Positions 17,480 to 26,390 of a DNA stretch of 64,000 bases are shown here, piece by piece (position 1 is the first letter of the stretch; each line of letters starts with the position of its first letter). The notes under the pieces are model-generated. The model did not search any database and was not told the origin of the DNA. It worked only from the letters and a program-made list of their open reading frames with translations. The position numbers were made by a program, and so were the translations under genes. This DNA is from CAWCLK01 sp963796225 (GTDB lineage Bacteria > Actinomycetota > Nitriliruptoria > Nitriliruptorales > Nitriliruptoraceae): positions 103,859 through 167,858 of the forward strand of contig CAWCLK010000028.1 in NCBI GenBank assembly GCA_963796225.1. The letters run 5' to 3'.

Positions 17480-18159
17480 GGTACGTCATCGGGTACCTGC
17501 GGGCGCGGGACCACCGCACGGGCGTTCCCGTGGTGGTCCTGCGGGCACGCCGCGCCGCCCTCGTCGCGAGGATCCGGCGGAAGGCCGCGCGCGTGGGCTC
17601 GACGGTCGACCTCGACGTGGCCCGGGACCTGTGGTGCGCCCCCGACGTCGAGGTCGACGTCGCCCCGGGCACGCACAGCCGACTCGTGATCCGCTCGGGC
17701 TGTCGCATCCGGCGCCACGTGCTCATCCAGCTGAAGGGCGGCACGATCGAGCTGGGGGAGGACGTCGAGCTGTGGCGAGGTGTGCGCCTCAACGTCGCCG
17801 GGCACTTCGTCGCGGAGGGGTCGAACATCTTCAGCGAGTGGCTGACGGTCCACTGCGCCAACCGTGTGCGCGTGGGACGACGGACGATCCTCGGCGAGCA
17901 CGTGACGATCGCGGACACGTCCCACGCGCACCCGTCGGACGGCGGGTGGACCTACCACGCGCTGCGGCACGGGACGGTCGACATCGGCGCCAACACCTGG
18001 GTCGCGGCGAAGGTCACCATCGGTCGGGACAGCGTCGTCGGTGACGACTGCGTCCTCGGCGCCAACAGCGTCGTGACCGGCGAGGTCCCCGACGGCCACG
18101 TCGCGACGGGCATCCCGGCGGTGGCGCGGCCGCGCCGTCAGGCGGCCGCGAGCGACTGA
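17476..18159 (+). CDS. Left-handed beta-helix (hexapeptide) acyltransferase
   Basis: 227 residues. From about residue 60 a hexapeptide-repeat pattern (DVEVDVAPGTHSRLVI..., GGTIELGEDVELW..., GRRTILGEHVTIAD) indicates a LbetaH trimer. The typical terminal run INGANTWV-like (IGANTWVAAKVTIGRDSVVG) is followed by GIPAVARPRR. The loop with DTSHAHPSDGG supplies the likely catalytic His. Members O-acetylate sugars with acetyl-CoA; serine and maltose acetyltransferases share the fold. It overlaps the GT4 gene by four bases (GTGA), suggesting that it decorates the same glycan. Confidence 0.85.
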   Translation: MRYVIGYLRARDHRTGVPVVVLRARRAALVARIRRKAARVGSTVDLDVARDLWCAPDVEVDVAPGTHSRLVIRSGCRIRRHVLIQLKGGTIELGEDVELWRGVRLNVAGHFVAEGSNIFSEWLTVHCANRVRVGRRTILGEHVTIADTSHAHPSDGGWTYHALRHGTVDIGANTWVAAKVTIGRDSVVGDDCVLGANSVVTGEVPDGHVATGIPAVARPRRQAAASD

Positions 18160-18166
18160 GCGCGCC

Positions 18167-18907
18167 TCACAGTCCTGCCGTGTCGGTCGCCCGGGTGTAG
18201 AGGCAGGTCTGATACCGGAAGTCGGCGAGTCCCCGCCACGGGCCGTCGTCGACGAACGCCACCCGATGCAGCCCGGCACCCTCCGCCACGCGGTCCAGGG
18301 CCCTCGCCCCGAGGCCCCACTGCCAGACCTCGTGCACGTCCCGCCACGGACGTCCGTAGCGCGGGTGGATCTCGTCGAGCCGGTCGAACAGGGCACGGGC
18401 GTTGGGCTCGTCCGGGACGGCCGCGCGGTAACGGTCCTCGCCGAGCTCGACGAGCCGGACGACTGCGTCCGGGTCGGCCCAGTTCGGCTGGACGACGGCG
18501 ACGGCGTTGGCCCGGGCTGCCCAGGCGCGCAGGACCGCGTCCCAGTCCGGCGCCACCTGGTGCAACAGCACGTCGAAGAACAGGACGACGTCGACGTCCC
18601 CCACACGGTCGATCACCGCGGGATCCCCGAAGTTGCCGTCGACGAGCTCGACGGAGCCCCGACGCTCCGCCTCCTCCCGCACCACGTCGGTGGTGCCGGT
18701 GTCGACCAGCACCACCCGGTCCAGGTCGTGCTCGTCCGCGGCATGCATGGTGTAGCCGCCCTCCACCGCCCAGACGCCGCCGCAGTCGACCAACGAGCGC
18801 GCCCCGGTCCGGCGGACGACCTCGCCGATGGCCCAGAGCTTGCGCGGCTGCAGGGGAGCGACCGTGGGCGCACGTCCCGGGCGTCGGAACCGCTGGAGGG
18901 GTGCCAT
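18167..18907 (-). CDS. SAM-dependent methyltransferase-like protein
   Basis: 246 residues. A Rossmann-type pattern is seen: SLVDCGGVWAVEGGYTMHAA (motif I region), DRVVLVDTGT (acidic residue after strand beta2), and VDVVLFFDVLLHQV (post-motif region). A C-terminal half (EIHPRYGRPWRDVHEVWQWG) is typical of small class I methyltransferases found with glycan genes. Motif I is less glycine-rich than usual, so activity is uncertain. It is convergent with the acyltransferase gene (7-bp gap) and divergent from the next methyltransferase, with 77 bp between starts. Confidence 0.7.
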   Translation of the reverse strand: MAPLQRFRRPGRAPTVAPLQPRKLWAIGEVVRRTGARSLVDCGGVWAVEGGYTMHAADEHDLDRVVLVDTGTTDVVREEAERRGSVELVDGNFGDPAVIDRVGDVDVVLFFDVLLHQVAPDWDAVLRAWAARANAVAVVQPNWADPDAVVRLVELGEDRYRAAVPDEPNARALFDRLDEIHPRYGRPWRDVHEVWQWGLGARALDRVAEGAGLHRVAFVDDGPWRGLADFRYQTCLYTRATDTAGL

Positions 18908-18948
18908 CGTCGTCCTGTCGCGAGCTCGGGCGGGCCGGACGCCGAGAG

Positions 18949-18954
18949 TAGGCT
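18949..18954 (+). promoter_or_regulatory. -10-like element TAGGCT
   Basis: It lies 31 bases before the ATG of the methyltransferase at 18985, which has GGAG in the predicted 24-nt leader. Confidence 0.45.
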
Positions 18955-18984
18955 CGCGCCGCCATCCGACCGTGTGGAGCTTCG

Positions 18985-19794
18985 ATGGTCGACCCGGGGC
19001 CCGGGGGGCTGCCCGATCCCGCCGTGGCGCCCGATGCCTACGACGAGGAGTACTACCGGCACGGATGCGCGGGCGCCGACGAGTGGCACACGTCCGAGGG
19101 CGAACAGGTGGCGGCGCTGTACCCCGGCATGCTGCAGCTCGCGCGGCTGCGCCCCGGCGAGGTCGTGGTCGACGTCGGGGCGGGGCGGGGTGAGCTGGTC
19201 GCCCTCGCCGCTGAGGGCGGGGCGGCCCAGGCCATCGGGTTCGACTACAGCGAGGCCGCCGTGGCACTCGCCGCGCGGACCATCGAGCGTCGCGGTGTCG
19301 GCGACCGCGCCCGCGTCGAGCTCGTCGATGCCCGCCGGCTGCCCCTCGAGGACGGGTGCGCCGACCTGGTCACGCTGCTGGACGTCGTCGAGCACATGAC
19401 GCCACCGGAGCTCGACGCGACGCTGGGGGAGGCGTTCCGGGTGCTGCGACCGGGGGGGCGGGTCTTCATCCACACCATGCCGAACCGGCACCTGTACGAC
19501 GTGGCCTACCGCGTGCACCGGGGGGTGATGCGCCTTCTCGGGCGGCGCTGGCCGGCGGATCCGCGCCTGCCCTACGAACGGGCGATGCACGTCAACGAGC
19601 AGACCGTGGGTGGGCTGCGCCGGACGGTGCGTCGTGCGGGGTTCACCTCGGTGCGCGTGGTCCGGGGCCGGTGGGTCCACGCCGACTTCGTGCCCTCGCC
19701 CCGCCAGCGCCGCCTGTACCACGCGGCGGCGCGGGTTCCCGGTCTCGACACGTTCGTGCTGGCGGACATGTTCGCGACCGGGATCCGCCCGTGA
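18985..19794 (+). CDS. Class I SAM-dependent methyltransferase
   Basis: 269 residues. Motif I is VVVDVGAGRGELVALA (about residues 57-72), an acidic residue ends the second strand (IGFDYSE), and LVTLLDVVEHMTPPEL matches the post-I/II region of UbiE/Methyltransf_11 proteins. The C-terminal third (YERAMHVNEQTVGGLRRTVRRAGF) is usual for sugar or lipid-linked glycan methyltransferases. The start has GGAG upstream and a TAGGCT -10-like box. The sulfotransferase gene begins on its stop codon (GTGA). Confidence 0.85.
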   Translation: MVDPGPGGLPDPAVAPDAYDEEYYRHGCAGADEWHTSEGEQVAALYPGMLQLARLRPGEVVVDVGAGRGELVALAAEGGAAQAIGFDYSEAAVALAARTIERRGVGDRARVELVDARRLPLEDGCADLVTLLDVVEHMTPPELDATLGEAFRVLRPGGRVFIHTMPNRHLYDVAYRVHRGVMRLLGRRWPADPRLPYERAMHVNEQTVGGLRRTVRRAGFTSVRVVRGRWVHADFVPSPRQRRLYHAAARVPGLDTFVLADMFATGIRP

Positions 19795-20825
19795 GCCGCC
19801 CCGCCCCGATCTTCGTCCTGGGGTCCCAGCGCAGCGGCACGACCCTGCTCCAGGCGGTGCTGGGGGCGCACTCCCGGATCGCCGCGGCGCCCGAGCTGCA
19901 CTACTGGTTCCGGGTCGCCTCGCTGGGCCCGGCCTGGGGCGACCTGCGCGACCCGGGGGTGCTGCGCCGGGTGGTGCACGAGACCCTTCACCCCGTGGTG
20001 CCCCTGTGGGCCGACGTCGACGTCGACGAGGAGGCGGTGCTCGCACGCCTGCGGGGGACCACCCCCACCTTCGCGGCGGTGCTCCGGGCGACGATGGACG
20101 AGGTCGCGCACCGTGCGGGCAAGCCCCGGTGGAGCGAGAAGTCCCCGGGCCAGCCGCTGCGCCCGCTCGCGGACATGTTCGACGACGCGCGGTTCGTCCA
20201 CCTCGTGCGCGACCCGTGGGCGGTGGTGGCGTCGAACCTCGCCACCCCATGGGGGACCGGCGACGCCCGCAGCCTCGCGCGGCGGTGGCGCCAGTACAAC
20301 CTGACCACGGCCCGTGTGGGCCACGGGCTCGGCCCCGCGCGGTACCTGCAGGTGCGCTACGAGGACCTGTGCGAGGCCCCCGAGACCACCGTCGCACGCG
20401 TGTGCCGGTTCCTCGACGAACCCTTCGAACCGGCGATGGTGGCCGGGGGTCGGGACGCGGCCGACGTCCACAGCCCCATCGCCCAGGCCTGGCAGCGGGG
20501 CGTCGGCGACCGGGTCGGTTCCCCCGTCGGCACCCACCGGCTGTCCCGGGTCGACCGGGCCCGCGTCGCGGCGGTGGTGGGCGCGACCGGCGAGCTGCTC
20601 GGCTACCCGCGGGCACGACGCCGCACCCGAGCCGCCGGTCACGTGGCCAACCTGCTCCTGCTGCCGGCCGCCGCCGAGGAGTGGCGCTGGTGGCTACGCG
20701 GCTGGTGGCACCGCAACGACCCCGAGCGGCTCGCCCGGCTGCACCGCGAGTTCCAGGAACGCAACCTCGCCCGCCTGCGCGCCGAGCAGGGGTCAGGCGG
20801 TCCCGCGGTAGACGAGCAGGTGTGA
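19791..20825 (+). CDS. PAPS-dependent sulfotransferase
   Basis: 344 residues. The 5'-phosphosulfate-binding loop is LGSQRSGTTLLQ near the N-terminus, and the 3'-phosphate-binding element is HLVRDPWAVVASNL. RWSEKSPGQ provides a likely catalytic/structural Lys region. This is the Sulfotransfer_3 pattern for transfer of sulfate from PAPS to carbohydrates or lipids. It overlaps the methyltransferase gene by four bases. Its 3' end overlaps the convergent glycosyltransferase gene by 33 bp. PAPS would come from CysD/CysNC at 40.0-42.9 kb. A sulfated surface glycan or glycolipid is therefore the likely product. Confidence 0.85.
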   Translation: MSRPAPIFVLGSQRSGTTLLQAVLGAHSRIAAAPELHYWFRVASLGPAWGDLRDPGVLRRVVHETLHPVVPLWADVDVDEEAVLARLRGTTPTFAAVLRATMDEVAHRAGKPRWSEKSPGQPLRPLADMFDDARFVHLVRDPWAVVASNLATPWGTGDARSLARRWRQYNLTTARVGHGLGPARYLQVRYEDLCEAPETTVARVCRFLDEPFEPAMVAGGRDAADVHSPIAQAWQRGVGDRVGSPVGTHRLSRVDRARVAAVVGATGELLGYPRARRRTRAAGHVANLLLLPAAAEEWRWWLRGWWHRNDPERLARLHREFQERNLARLRAEQGSGGPAVDEQV

Positions 20826-22358
20826 CCGGCCGTCGTGGTGGGTGGCGTGCTCGACCAGGCCACGGTCCCGGGCGCGCGTGAGCAGCTCGTCGACGGGCAG
20901 GTCGTGATGCAGTGCGTGGGCGTGGTCGTGGTCGTCGACCACGAGGTTGACCACGACGAGATCGGCGACGGATTCGAGGCGGTCGAGGACGGCGTGGGGG
21001 TCCGGTACGTGCTCGAGGACGTCGAAGGCGTAGGCCGCGTCGACGTGCGTCGGGAGGGGGTCCGACTCGACGTCGAGGACGGCCGCGTCGCGCCCGCGCC
21101 GTGCCAGGCGCCACCGCAGGTAGGCGGTCGACGGGTTGTCGAAGTCAGCGAAGGTGACCGCGTACCCACGGTCGAGCAGCCGCAGGCCGTCCGCCCCGAT
21201 GCCGCAGCCGTAGTCGAGCAGGTGCGCGCCGGGTGGCACGTGCCGGGCGAGGGCGTCGTGGTAGGGCGCCTTGGTGCCGGACATGTCGAAGGCGGTCAGG
21301 TCGTACAGGTAGGCCGTGGACGTGCGGTAGAAGGCCGGCTCGTCGCCGACGTCGGCGGCCTCCCGGTCGACCTCCTCGGCGTGGTGGACCAGGCGGCGGG
21401 CGTCGAAGTCGTCGCCGAGGTACTCGAGCAGCTCGCACACCGCCGCGGACCGGTCCCATGCCGCCAGGAACCCGGGGCCGACCTGCTGCAGGTACCAGCG
21501 GGTGGCGTGCCGGCGGGCGCGGTCCTGTCCCGGCAGCCAGTGGGGCCACCGGTCGGCCAGTACCGGCCACGCGTCGTGCTCCGCCGGCGCCGTCACCGCG
21601 TCGCGCACGCGGCGGTGGAAGTACGGGGGATCGAACCACGCGTGCTTGGTGGCCATCATGCGCTCCCCGAGCGCGATCCCCTCGAACCGGCCGGCGACGG
21701 CGGCCAGGTCGTAGTCGTGCAGGTGCTGGACGCGCGCGTCGGGCTCGTAGACGAGTCGCATGCCGGCCTGGCCGAGCCGCCAGCCTGCGTCCAGGTCCTC
21801 GTAGTAGAAGACGAAGTCCTCGTCGAAGCCGCCGACCCGGTCGAACAGCGTCCGGTGCAGCGACACGTTGCAGGAGTAGAAGCGCCCGAACCCGACGTCG
21901 GTCCCAGCCTGTCCCGCCATCGCCGCGTAGTCGAACTGGAAGGTCGACCAGTCCAGCCAGCGCAGGATGCGGTTGTCCTGCACCTCGGGGTGCCAGTCCA
22001 CGTGGCCGAGGACGGCGGTGGTGTCGGCCGGTTCGCGGTCGTGGCGCGCCAGGTGGTGGGCGAGCAGGTCCGGCGTCGGGACCATGTCGTCGCCGAGGAA
22101 CAGCACCAGCGGACGCGTGCTGGAGGCGACGCCCCGGTTGCGTGCCGCCCCCGGTCCGGCCTGCGGCTGGACCAGCACCTGGTCCGCGGCGAGCCCGTCG
22201 GGAACCTCGTGGTCGGTGCCGTCGACGACCACGACGACCTCGGCACCGGGTAGTGACTGGGCGTCGAGCGCCTCCAGCGTGCGCCGCAGGATGTCCCAGC
22301 GTCGGCGAGTCGGGATCACGACCGTCAGGTCGCGGGCATCACGGCGAGGGGTGGTCAC
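20793..22358 (-). CDS. Bifunctional GT2 glycosyltransferase-methyltransferase fusion
   Basis: 521 residues in one uninterrupted frame. Residues about 10-260 form a GT2 domain: VVIPTRRRWDILRRTLEAL, the DxD-like LGDDM, and FGRFYSCNVSLHRTLFDRVGGFDEDF. A linker of about 90 residues follows. Residues about 365-515 form a class I methyltransferase: LLDYGCGIGADGLRLL, then ADFDNPST and AYAFDVLEHVPDP. One polypeptide would add a sugar and methylate it or its neighbour. The start is GTG, with a minus-strand TAGGCT box 31 bases upstream. The gene is divergent from the GT2 gene at 22448. Confidence 0.88.
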   Translation of the reverse strand: MTTPRRDARDLTVVIPTRRRWDILRRTLEALDAQSLPGAEVVVVVDGTDHEVPDGLAADQVLVQPQAGPGAARNRGVASSTRPLVLFLGDDMVPTPDLLAHHLARHDREPADTTAVLGHVDWHPEVQDNRILRWLDWSTFQFDYAAMAGQAGTDVGFGRFYSCNVSLHRTLFDRVGGFDEDFVFYYEDLDAGWRLGQAGMRLVYEPDARVQHLHDYDLAAVAGRFEGIALGERMMATKHAWFDPPYFHRRVRDAVTAPAEHDAWPVLADRWPHWLPGQDRARRHATRWYLQQVGPGFLAAWDRSAAVCELLEYLGDDFDARRLVHHAEEVDREAADVGDEPAFYRTSTAYLYDLTAFDMSGTKAPYHDALARHVPPGAHLLDYGCGIGADGLRLLDRGYAVTFADFDNPSTAYLRWRLARRGRDAAVLDVESDPLPTHVDAAYAFDVLEHVPDPHAVLDRLESVADLVVVNLVVDDHDHAHALHHDLPVDELLTRARDRGLVEHATHHDGRSHLLVYRGTA

Positions 22359-22388
22359 ACGGGCTCGGGCGGGGTGCGGCGGCCCGGA

Positions 22389-22394
22389 AGCCTA
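22389..22394 (-). promoter_or_regulatory. -10-like element TAGGCT (minus)
   Basis: It precedes the GT2-methyltransferase fusion gene and predicts a leader of about 24 nt. Its surroundings (GAGTAGGCT) match those of the box at 18949. Confidence 0.45.
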
Positions 22395-22447
22395 CTCTGC
22401 GCTCGCCCCACCTCCCCGTGCCCGCCCGGCGTCCCGAAGGACCCCCG

Positions 22448-23416
22448 GTGCCCGACTCGCCCCGCCTTCGCGTCGGCATCGTGGCCTGGAACTGCGCCGA
22501 CGCGCTGCGGACGTGCCTGGCCGCCCTGCCCGCCGCGCTCGGCGACCACGAGGCCGAGGTGGTCGTGTGGGACAACGCCTCGGCCGACGACTCCGCCGAG
22601 GTGGCCGCCGACACGCCGGGCGTGCACCTGCTCCGCTCGGACCGCAACGTGGGGTACGCCCGCGGCATGAACGGGGCCCTCGACGGGGCGGACGCCGACG
22701 TGCTGGTCGCCCTCAACCCCGACACCGTCCCGGCGCCCGGGTCGATCGCCGCCCTGGTGGACGTGCTGCAGCGCCGCCCCGACGTGGCGGTCGTCGCCCC
22801 GCTGCTGCGATCGGCCGACGGAACGGTGCAGCACTCGGTCCACCGGTTCCCCTCGGTCGGCATCGCGGCGGTCGTGGGGCTGTTGCCTCGCCGGCTGGTG
22901 TCGCGGTCCCTGCGGGACCGCCTCTGGCTGCCGGGCGCGGTGCGGCCGGGACGTACCGGTCCGGTCGACTGGGCGATCGGGGCGGTGCACGTGCTGCGGG
23001 CATCGGCCGTCGGTCCCCGGCCCTACGACGAGCGATGGTTCGTCTACGTCGAGGACGTCGCCCTCTGCCACCGGTTGGCGCACGACGGCTGGACCACGTG
23101 GCTGGACACCGGGGTCGAGGTCACGCACGTGGGCAACGTGTCCGGGGCGCAGGCGTTCGGCCAGGCCCGCGAGCTGCGGTGGATGGGGGAGACCTACGAC
23201 TGGTACGGGTGGGTCCACGGCCCGGTGGCGGTCCGTGCCTACGCGGCAGTGAACGCACTCGGCGTGCTCGTGCGCGTGCTCGGGGCTGCCGCGCGACGCC
23301 TCCGCCCCGACGACGGGGGCCGTCCCGGGCTGCGTCGGTGGGTGCGCCTGCTCGCCCTCCACGTACGCGTCGCGGTGCTGGGGCCCCGGCCGCCCGCCCC
23401 GCCGGTCACCGGGTGA
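22448..23416 (+). CDS. GT2 family glycosyltransferase, rhamnosyltransferase-like
   Basis: 322 residues. VGIVAWNCADALRTCL starts the nucleotide-binding strand, VVVWDNASADDSAEV is the acidic turn, RNVGYARGMNGAL and ALNPDTV give the metal-site region, and PVDWAIGAVHVLRASA plus ERWFVYVEDVALCHRL the acceptor region. These are typical of WbbL-like rhamnosyltransferases. The last 70 residues are hydrophobic/amphipathic (AAVNALGVLVRVLGAAARRL) and may dock to the membrane. The start is a GTG after CCCCCGGTG, with a weak ribosome site. It overlaps the convergent GT2 gene by 11 bp. Confidence 0.85.
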   Translation: MPDSPRLRVGIVAWNCADALRTCLAALPAALGDHEAEVVVWDNASADDSAEVAADTPGVHLLRSDRNVGYARGMNGALDGADADVLVALNPDTVPAPGSIAALVDVLQRRPDVAVVAPLLRSADGTVQHSVHRFPSVGIAAVVGLLPRRLVSRSLRDRLWLPGAVRPGRTGPVDWAIGAVHVLRASAVGPRPYDERWFVYVEDVALCHRLAHDGWTTWLDTGVEVTHVGNVSGAQAFGQARELRWMGETYDWYGWVHGPVAVRAYAAVNALGVLVRVLGAAARRLRPDDGGRPGLRRWVRLLALHVRVAVLGPRPPAPPVTG

Positions 23417-24329
23417 GCCGTCGCCGCACCGCGTCCCCGTGCGCGCGCGGTGGTGGGACGTCCCCACGCCGTGCCGCTCGCAGGTACGCGGACCGGTACG
23501 CCCGGGCGTGGGCGTAGTCCGCGGCCGCGATCGCGATCCGGACCCGCAGGTCACCCGGCTGCTGCTGGCGCAGGAGGGCCAGGGTGTGCACGGCCAGCGG
23601 GAACGTGGCTGGCGCGGCGGGCGGGGGGAGCCGGTCGCCGAACCGCAGCTGCACCGGCACGCGGGCGGCGCCGTAGCGGGCCCGTTGTCGGACGAAGTCA
23701 CGGACGCGGGCGCGCGGCACCCAGTCCACCTCCGCGCCGGCAGCGTGGGCGAGCTGGCCCAGCCCGTCCAGCTGCACCGCCCAGCACAACGCGAGGTCGC
23801 CGCCGCTGCGCAGGTCGGTCGGCAGCCCACCGACGGCCTCCAGCACGGCCCGTCGCACGGCGAGGTTCCCGCCCGGCAGGAAGGGCAGGGGCTCGGCCTC
23901 GAGGCTCGCCGCAGGTCGGAAGCCGTCCTGTGCCGCCGCGGCACGCGCCGCCACCCCGGGTCCCCCGAGCGTCCGGTAGCCCGCCCCCGCACAGGCGACG
24001 TCCGGTCGGGCGAGCGGGGCCAGCAGAGCGTCCAGCCAGCCGTCGTGCACCCGGCAGCGCACGTCGACGAACACGATCACCTCGCTGCTGGTCGTGCGCC
24101 AGCCGGCCTCGCGCGCCCCGTACGGCCCCCGGGCGTGGTCGAGCTCGACGACGCGGACCCCCGCGTGGCTCCGTGCGAGGTCGGCCGATCCGTCGGTCGA
24201 GGCGTCGTCGACCACCACCACCTCCGCCCCGCCCCGGCGTGCCTCCGGGACCAGGGCCGCCAGGCAGCCGGCCAGCAGCTCGGCCGCGTCGCGGACGGGC
24301 ACCACGATCGAGACGGTGCGCTCAGTCAC
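23406..24329 (-). CDS. GT2 family glycosyltransferase
   Basis: 307 residues. SIVVPVRDAAELLAGCLAAL opens the GT-A fold, VVVVDDASTDGSADLA carries the first acidic motif, and IVFVDVRCRVHDGW holds the D-x-R/C variant of DxD. LPFLPGGNLAVRRAVLEAVGG is the acceptor loop. The second half contains positively charged helices. It is the last of four glycosyltransferase genes on this strand; its GTG overlaps the preceding gene by 8 bases (GTGACTGA). Confidence 0.85.
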   Translation of the reverse strand: MTERTVSIVVPVRDAAELLAGCLAALVPEARRGGAEVVVVDDASTDGSADLARSHAGVRVVELDHARGPYGAREAGWRTTSSEVIVFVDVRCRVHDGWLDALLAPLARPDVACAGAGYRTLGGPGVAARAAAAQDGFRPAASLEAEPLPFLPGGNLAVRRAVLEAVGGLPTDLRSGGDLALCWAVQLDGLGQLAHAAGAEVDWVPRARVRDFVRQRARYGAARVPVQLRFGDRLPPPAAPATFPLAVHTLALLRQQQPGDLRVRIAIAAADYAHARAYRSAYLRAARRGDVPPPRAHGDAVRRRLTR

Positions 24330-25206
24330 GGGGCGCCTCCCGTCGCCCGAGACGGCGCCGGGTGCGGGCCAGGGTCCACGCGGCGGCGAGGTCCTCCACG
24401 AGCACGGCCAGCATGATCCGCAGGCGTTCCCAGCGAGTGAAGCGACCGTCGTGGCGTACCCGCGCGTACGTGGCACGGTCCGGCACGAGGTACATCCGCA
24501 GGCCCGGGGACCAGTCCAGGCGCCCGGACACGTCGAGGTGCACGGTCCCCTCCATGGTGCGGCGCCGCTTGGCGACCAGCTGCCGCCAGGACCGTCGCGC
24601 GGGATGGTCCACGACGGCGTCGGGGGCGTGGACGAGCCGGGCACCGTGCCCGGTCGCACGCTGCCCCCACTCGACGTCGCCGCCCGACGCGAGTGTCGGG
24701 TCGAACGGACCCGTGTCCTCGAGGACCCGGCGCCAGGTGACGAGGTTGGCCGTGGCCCCGAACCCGCGTTCGCGGACGTAGTGCTCCTGGGGGAAGGCGA
24801 ACATGGCCTCGAACAGCTCGACGGTGGTGCGCCGGGCTGGGTCGCGCGGGAACACGTGGACGGCCCCCGCGACGACGTCGGCCCCCGCCACGAGGTGCTC
24901 GACGGCGCGGGTGAGCCAGTCGGGGCGGGGCCGGCAGTCCGCGTCGGTGAACGCGACGACGTCGGCTGTCACCGTCGCGAGGGCGGCGGTGCGTGCCCGA
25001 TAGGACCCGGGCGCGTCGACCCGCACGACGCGGGCCCCGGTGACCGGCCCCACCGCCGGTGTGGAGGCGCTGTCGGCCACGACGACCTCGACCCGGTCGC
25101 GGGGATACGTCTGCTGCCCGAGTGCGGCCAGGCACGCCGCGAGGCCGGCCGGGTCGTCCCGCACGGGGACGACCACGGCCACCGTGGGCGGGGTCGGCTC
25201 AGTCAT
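24322..25206 (-). CDS. GT2 family glycosyltransferase
   Basis: 294 residues. VAVVVPVRDDPAGLAACL, then VVVADSASTPAVG, VVAFTDADCRPRPDW (DxD as DAD) and FGATANLVTWRRVLEDTGPFD define a GT-A glycosyltransferase. The C-terminal 90 residues are basic with a hydrophobic helix (RIMLAVLVEDLAAAWTL) like its neighbours. The ATG overlaps the upstream GT4 gene by 8 bases (ATGACTGA). The same overlap style at both ends suggests that these GT2 genes arose by tandem duplication. Confidence 0.87.
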   Translation of the reverse strand: MTEPTPPTVAVVVPVRDDPAGLAACLAALGQQTYPRDRVEVVVADSASTPAVGPVTGARVVRVDAPGSYRARTAALATVTADVVAFTDADCRPRPDWLTRAVEHLVAGADVVAGAVHVFPRDPARRTTVELFEAMFAFPQEHYVRERGFGATANLVTWRRVLEDTGPFDPTLASGGDVEWGQRATGHGARLVHAPDAVVDHPARRSWRQLVAKRRRTMEGTVHLDVSGRLDWSPGLRMYLVPDRATYARVRHDGRFTRWERLRIMLAVLVEDLAAAWTLARTRRRLGRREAPRD

Positions 25207-26390
25207 GGAGCCCCCATCCACGCAGGAGCGCCGGGATCGTCGTGTCGAGTCCGAAGTGGGCCGCCACGTGCTCGCGCCCCGCTCGTCCCATGCGCACGCA
25301 GGCGTCAGGGGCGGCGGCCAGCTCGGCCAGCGCGCGGGCGAGGGCCTCCGGGTCGCGCGGAGGGACGAGCCGGCCCGTGATCCCGTCCACGACCATCTCG
25401 GGCAGACCGACCTCGCGGGTGGCGACGACCGGGACCTGCATGGCCATGGCCTCCTTGACGACCACGGGTTGCGAGTCCCGGTCGCCGGTCTCGGCGACCA
25501 CGCACGGCGCGCACAGCAGGGTCGTGTCCTCGAGGGCCCGACGCACCGCGGCAGGCGGGACCGACCCCGTGAGGTCGACGTAGTCCAGGATGCCGAGCTC
25601 GCCCGCCAGGGCCTGCAGGTCGGGACGCAGGGGACCGTCGCCGACGAGGGTGACGGCCACCGCCGTGCCATCCCGCACCAGGCGTGCGACCGCCCGCAGC
25701 AGGTCGTCGAACCCCTTCTTCGGCACCAGGCGGCCGACCGCGAGCACGCGGAAGGGACGCGGGTCGTAGGGCGTCGTCCGATCGAGTGCCTCGAGGTCCA
25801 CCCCGCACGGGACCAGCACGTGCGGCGTGGTGTGCGGATGGGTCTCGGCGAGCCACCGGGCCGTGTAGGCGGACACGTCCACCACCAGGTCGGCACGGTC
25901 GAGGTGGCGCTGCAGGTCCTCGGGCGCGGGCGAACAGGTCGTTGCCGTGGCCCGTGAACGACCACGGGGCGCCGGTGATGGTCGCGGCGAACATGGCGGT
26001 GCTGGCGGGCGCGTTCGCGAAGTGGGCGTGGATGCGGCTCGGCCGGGCGTCGAGGCGTTCCACGAGGTCGACCGCGCGCCGACACGCGAGCGCGCTGTGG
26101 TCCCCTCGCGAGGAGCGGGCCAGCGTGGCGGCGCGCAGCGCCCCCGCACCCCATCGGGGGACGAGCCGAGCCAGGCGCGCCAGCAGCTCGCCACGGGACA
26201 CGCCGGACGGGTCGTCGAGGCGCGTCGAGGCGAGGTCGGTCACCTCCGTGCCGGGATCGAGCGGGTCGCGGAGGTGGAACGCCCGCACGTCGAGTCCCCG
26301 GCGGCGGAGCTCGCGCAGCTCGTTGACGACGAAGGTCTGGGACCGCTCGGGGAAGCGGTCCAGGACCTCCACGACGACGGGGCCGGTCAC
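25199..26390 (-). CDS. GT4 family glycosyltransferase (one frameshift)
   Basis: About 397 residues once one extra base near 25925 is ignored. The N-terminal part (VLDRFPERSQTFVVNELRELRRRG, then IHAHFANAPASTAMFAA and WSFTGHGNDLFA) leads into the second domain (DLQRHLDRADLVVDVSAYTARWL, FRVLAVGRLVPKKGFDDLL, TGDRDSQPVVVKEAMAM). This is the layout of WcaL/colanic-acid-type GT4 enzymes, and the E-x7-E equivalent lies in the final block. The shift lies in a C-rich run, so an indel error is likely. The GTG start overlaps the stop of the preceding GT2 gene (GTGA). Confidence 0.8.
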
